Of a stretch of 5,681 nt of DNA, positions 4,354 through 5,681 are shown in pieces (within the stretch, counting starts at the first letter, position 1; the number at the start of each line of letters is the position of its first letter). The translations under genes were made by a program, and so were the position numbers. The notes under the pieces are model-generated. The model did not search any database. It worked only from the letters and a program-made list of their open reading frames with translations, and was not told the DNA's origin. This DNA is from an uncultured Bacilli bacterium. Lineage in GTDB: Bacteria; Bacillota_I; Bacilli_A; RFN20; CAG-288. Location: contig CAKUXT010000134.1 of assembly GCA_934700375.1 (NCBI GenBank), positions 1 through 5,681 of the forward strand, given 5' to 3'.

Positions 4354-5681
4354 ATGCGTCGCTTCTTAGCTTATATTGTCATGATGCTTACTGTTGTTTG
4401 TGCTTTGATTTTCAATACGCAGGCTGTTCTGGATCAGAAAACAGATGCAATGGAATTCGGCTCGGGTACAGAGATGTACTACTCTATCACGAAACGTGAA
4501 GCCAGCTCCTATTCCGAAGGTGCAAAGCTCGAAGAGAAACAGTTCTCTTCTCTTCAGGATATCGATATCGAATCCGCTATCATGTCCCGTCTTGATCTTG
4601 CAGGCGTCAGAAATGCCGATGTCAAGATCGTCAAAGGAAATGAAGAGACTCAGGAAGGATATCAGCTCCGTATCGCTCTTTCTCCTTTGAATGAGAGTGA
4701 ACTCGGCCGTGTCAAAGAAGTCGTCGGCATCACCGGCTCCCTCTCCATGGGCACCATCGGCGATGATACTGTCATGTATGCATCTGCCAATCAGCTCTTT
4801 GATTATTCCGATACATTCTCTAAGATCGTCTACAATGGAACGACTCCCTATCCTACCATCAAGGTCACAAAAGAAGATTATGACACCTTGAAGGAAAAGG
4901 CCAAGGAAGCAAGCGAAGCCCATAAGAACGATTCCGACAAAAAGGAAGCCAATCGTTATTATGCTGAAGATGGCGAAGAATCCACTGAAGAAGACAACTC
5001 CACAACTGTTTACCTTTGGACTAACAAGACCAAGGATGACACTTATAATAAAGCTTTCGGCACTGACGACACCATCGTTCAGGACGAAGTCAAGAACAAG
5101 GTCATCGCCAAGATTGACCTCAACAACTACGATTCCGATACTGGACGTATCTCCATCACTTCCAATATGGAAGGTGAATCCTTCGATATTTCTGCCGCCC
5201 GTGCCTTTGTCAACATGCTCAATGGTACCGATTATGGCTTTGATATCGAATTCCTCTATCAGAATATGATTCCTGCCGTCTTCGGTTCTAACAATAAGGG
5301 CATCATCGCCTCTTATATCGTCTTAGGCGCACTTCTTGTCGTCATCATCGCTCTTCTCATCTGCTTCTATGGATTTGCCGGCATCACCGCTTCCTTGACG
5401 CTCCTCTGCTCTGTTCTCACCTCCTTCTTCCTCTTCTCTGTCTTAGGATTTGAGTTCTCTGTCGCCGCTCTTGTCTCTCTTGCCATCCTCATGTGCCAGT
5501 CTGTCTTGATCTCCTTGAATTACTTTGAACGCGTCAAGCGTGAAATCAACAAGAAACACGATCTTGAAAAAGCCAATAAGGAAGGCTATCACAAGTCCTT
5601 CTTCGGCGCGTTGGATAGCTCTGTCGTTCTCCTTCTTGTCTCCCTCTTCTCCTTCCTTATCGCTGTCGGTTCCTACAAGAC
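4354..5681 (+). CDS. secD: Protein translocase subunit SecD/SecDF-like, 3' end outside window
   Basis: SecD, often fused to SecF in Bacillota, assists SecYEG and uses the proton gradient to pull secreted proteins across the membrane. The gene runs off the window after 442 codons. GGAGG (4341-4345) fixes the ATG eight bases later. The layout matches SecD: TM1 (about 5-25), a large extracellular P1 region (about 26-315), then TM2 (316-338), TM3 (341-362), TM4 (366-388) and TM5 (422-440). Family-like segments are EFGSGTEMYYSI (34-45, for LDLxGGT), AARAFVNMLNGT (281-292), FYGFAGITASLTLL (338-351), FERVKREI (391-398) and GALDSSVVLLL (418-428). It is a divergent member: the GMAVDANV motif of TM4 is not recognisable, and P1 carries a charged stretch at about 173-217. 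Whether a SecF half follows cannot be seen. The SecD assignment is good; full function is less sure. Confidence 0.8.
   Translation, partial: MRRFLAYIVMMLTVVCALIFNTQAVLDQKTDAMEFGSGTEMYYSITKREASSYSEGAKLEEKQFSSLQDIDIESAIMSRLDLAGVRNADVKIVKGNEETQEGYQLRIALSPLNESELGRVKEVVGITGSLSMGTIGDDTVMYASANQLFDYSDTFSKIVYNGTTPYPTIKVTKEDYDTLKEKAKEASEAHKNDSDKKEANRYYAEDGEESTEEDNSTTVYLWTNKTKDDTYNKAFGTDDTIVQDEVKNKVIAKIDLNNYDSDTGRISITSNMEGESFDISAARAFVNMLNGTDYGFDIEFLYQNMIPAVFGSNNKGIIASYIVLGALLVVIIALLICFYGFAGITASLTLLCSVLTSFFLFSVLGFEFSVAALVSLAILMCQSVLISLNYFERVKREINKKHDLEKANKEGYHKSFFGALDSSVVLLLVSLFSFLIAVGSYK

Noticed and set aside
4366..4923. 185-codon open frame on the minus strand opposite the secD-like gene
   Set aside because: It is antisense to a well-supported coding frame with TM segments and a good ribosome binding site, and its Cys/Phe/Ile-rich translation shows no recognisable family.
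5290..5480. Strong C/T-rich bias on the plus strand
   Set aside because: It comes from Leu, Ile, Val, Phe and Ser codons (CTC, ATC, GTC, TTC, TCC) of the transmembrane helices and not from a separate element.
1..5681. Mobile elements, CRISPR arrays, tRNA genes or defence systems
   Set aside because: No transposase or integrase frame, terminal inverted repeats, spaced direct repeats or tRNA-like cloverleaf was seen; all coding space is taken by conserved housekeeping genes.

Overview
The window reads as a housekeeping region of a low-to-moderate-GC Gram-positive bacterium (Bacillota, possibly an Erysipelotrichia-like or Mollicutes-adjacent Bacilli lineage; this placement is inference). The gene set rplU-prp-rpmA-obgE is typical of that group, L27 has the N-terminal extension that Prp removes, and strong AGGAGG-type ribosome binding sites are common. 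TGA is used as a stop by prp and obgE, so this is the standard code and not the Mycoplasma code. All genes lie on the plus strand.

Layout. Positions 1-67 are the 3' part of a 5S rRNA gene, the end of an rRNA operon whose start lies outside the window. A near-consensus sigma-A-type promoter follows (119-147), then a structured 5' leader of about 120 nt that fits an L21 autoregulatory leader. Next come rplU (L21), prp (cysteine protease that matures L27) and rpmA (L27), tightly packed and closed by a clear stem-loop terminator at 1230-1256. After it come obgE (ribosome-assembly GTPase), ruvA and ruvB (Holliday junction branch migration). A gap of about 130 bases holds a candidate promoter, and the window ends inside a long SecD/SecDF-type membrane protein gene.

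How the genes work together. L21, L27, Prp and Obg all serve large-subunit assembly: Prp cuts the L27 extension so that L27 can function, and Obg acts late in 50S maturation. RuvA and RuvB form one branch-migration motor. The SecD-like protein belongs to the protein export apparatus and is probably its own transcription unit.

No undescribed system is evident. The points most worth a second look are a perfect 6-bp pairing between the start of the L21 leader and the rplU Shine-Dalgarno sequence, a SecD-like protein that appears to lack the conserved transmembrane aspartate of the proton path, and a RuvB with several substitutions at normally invariant positions.
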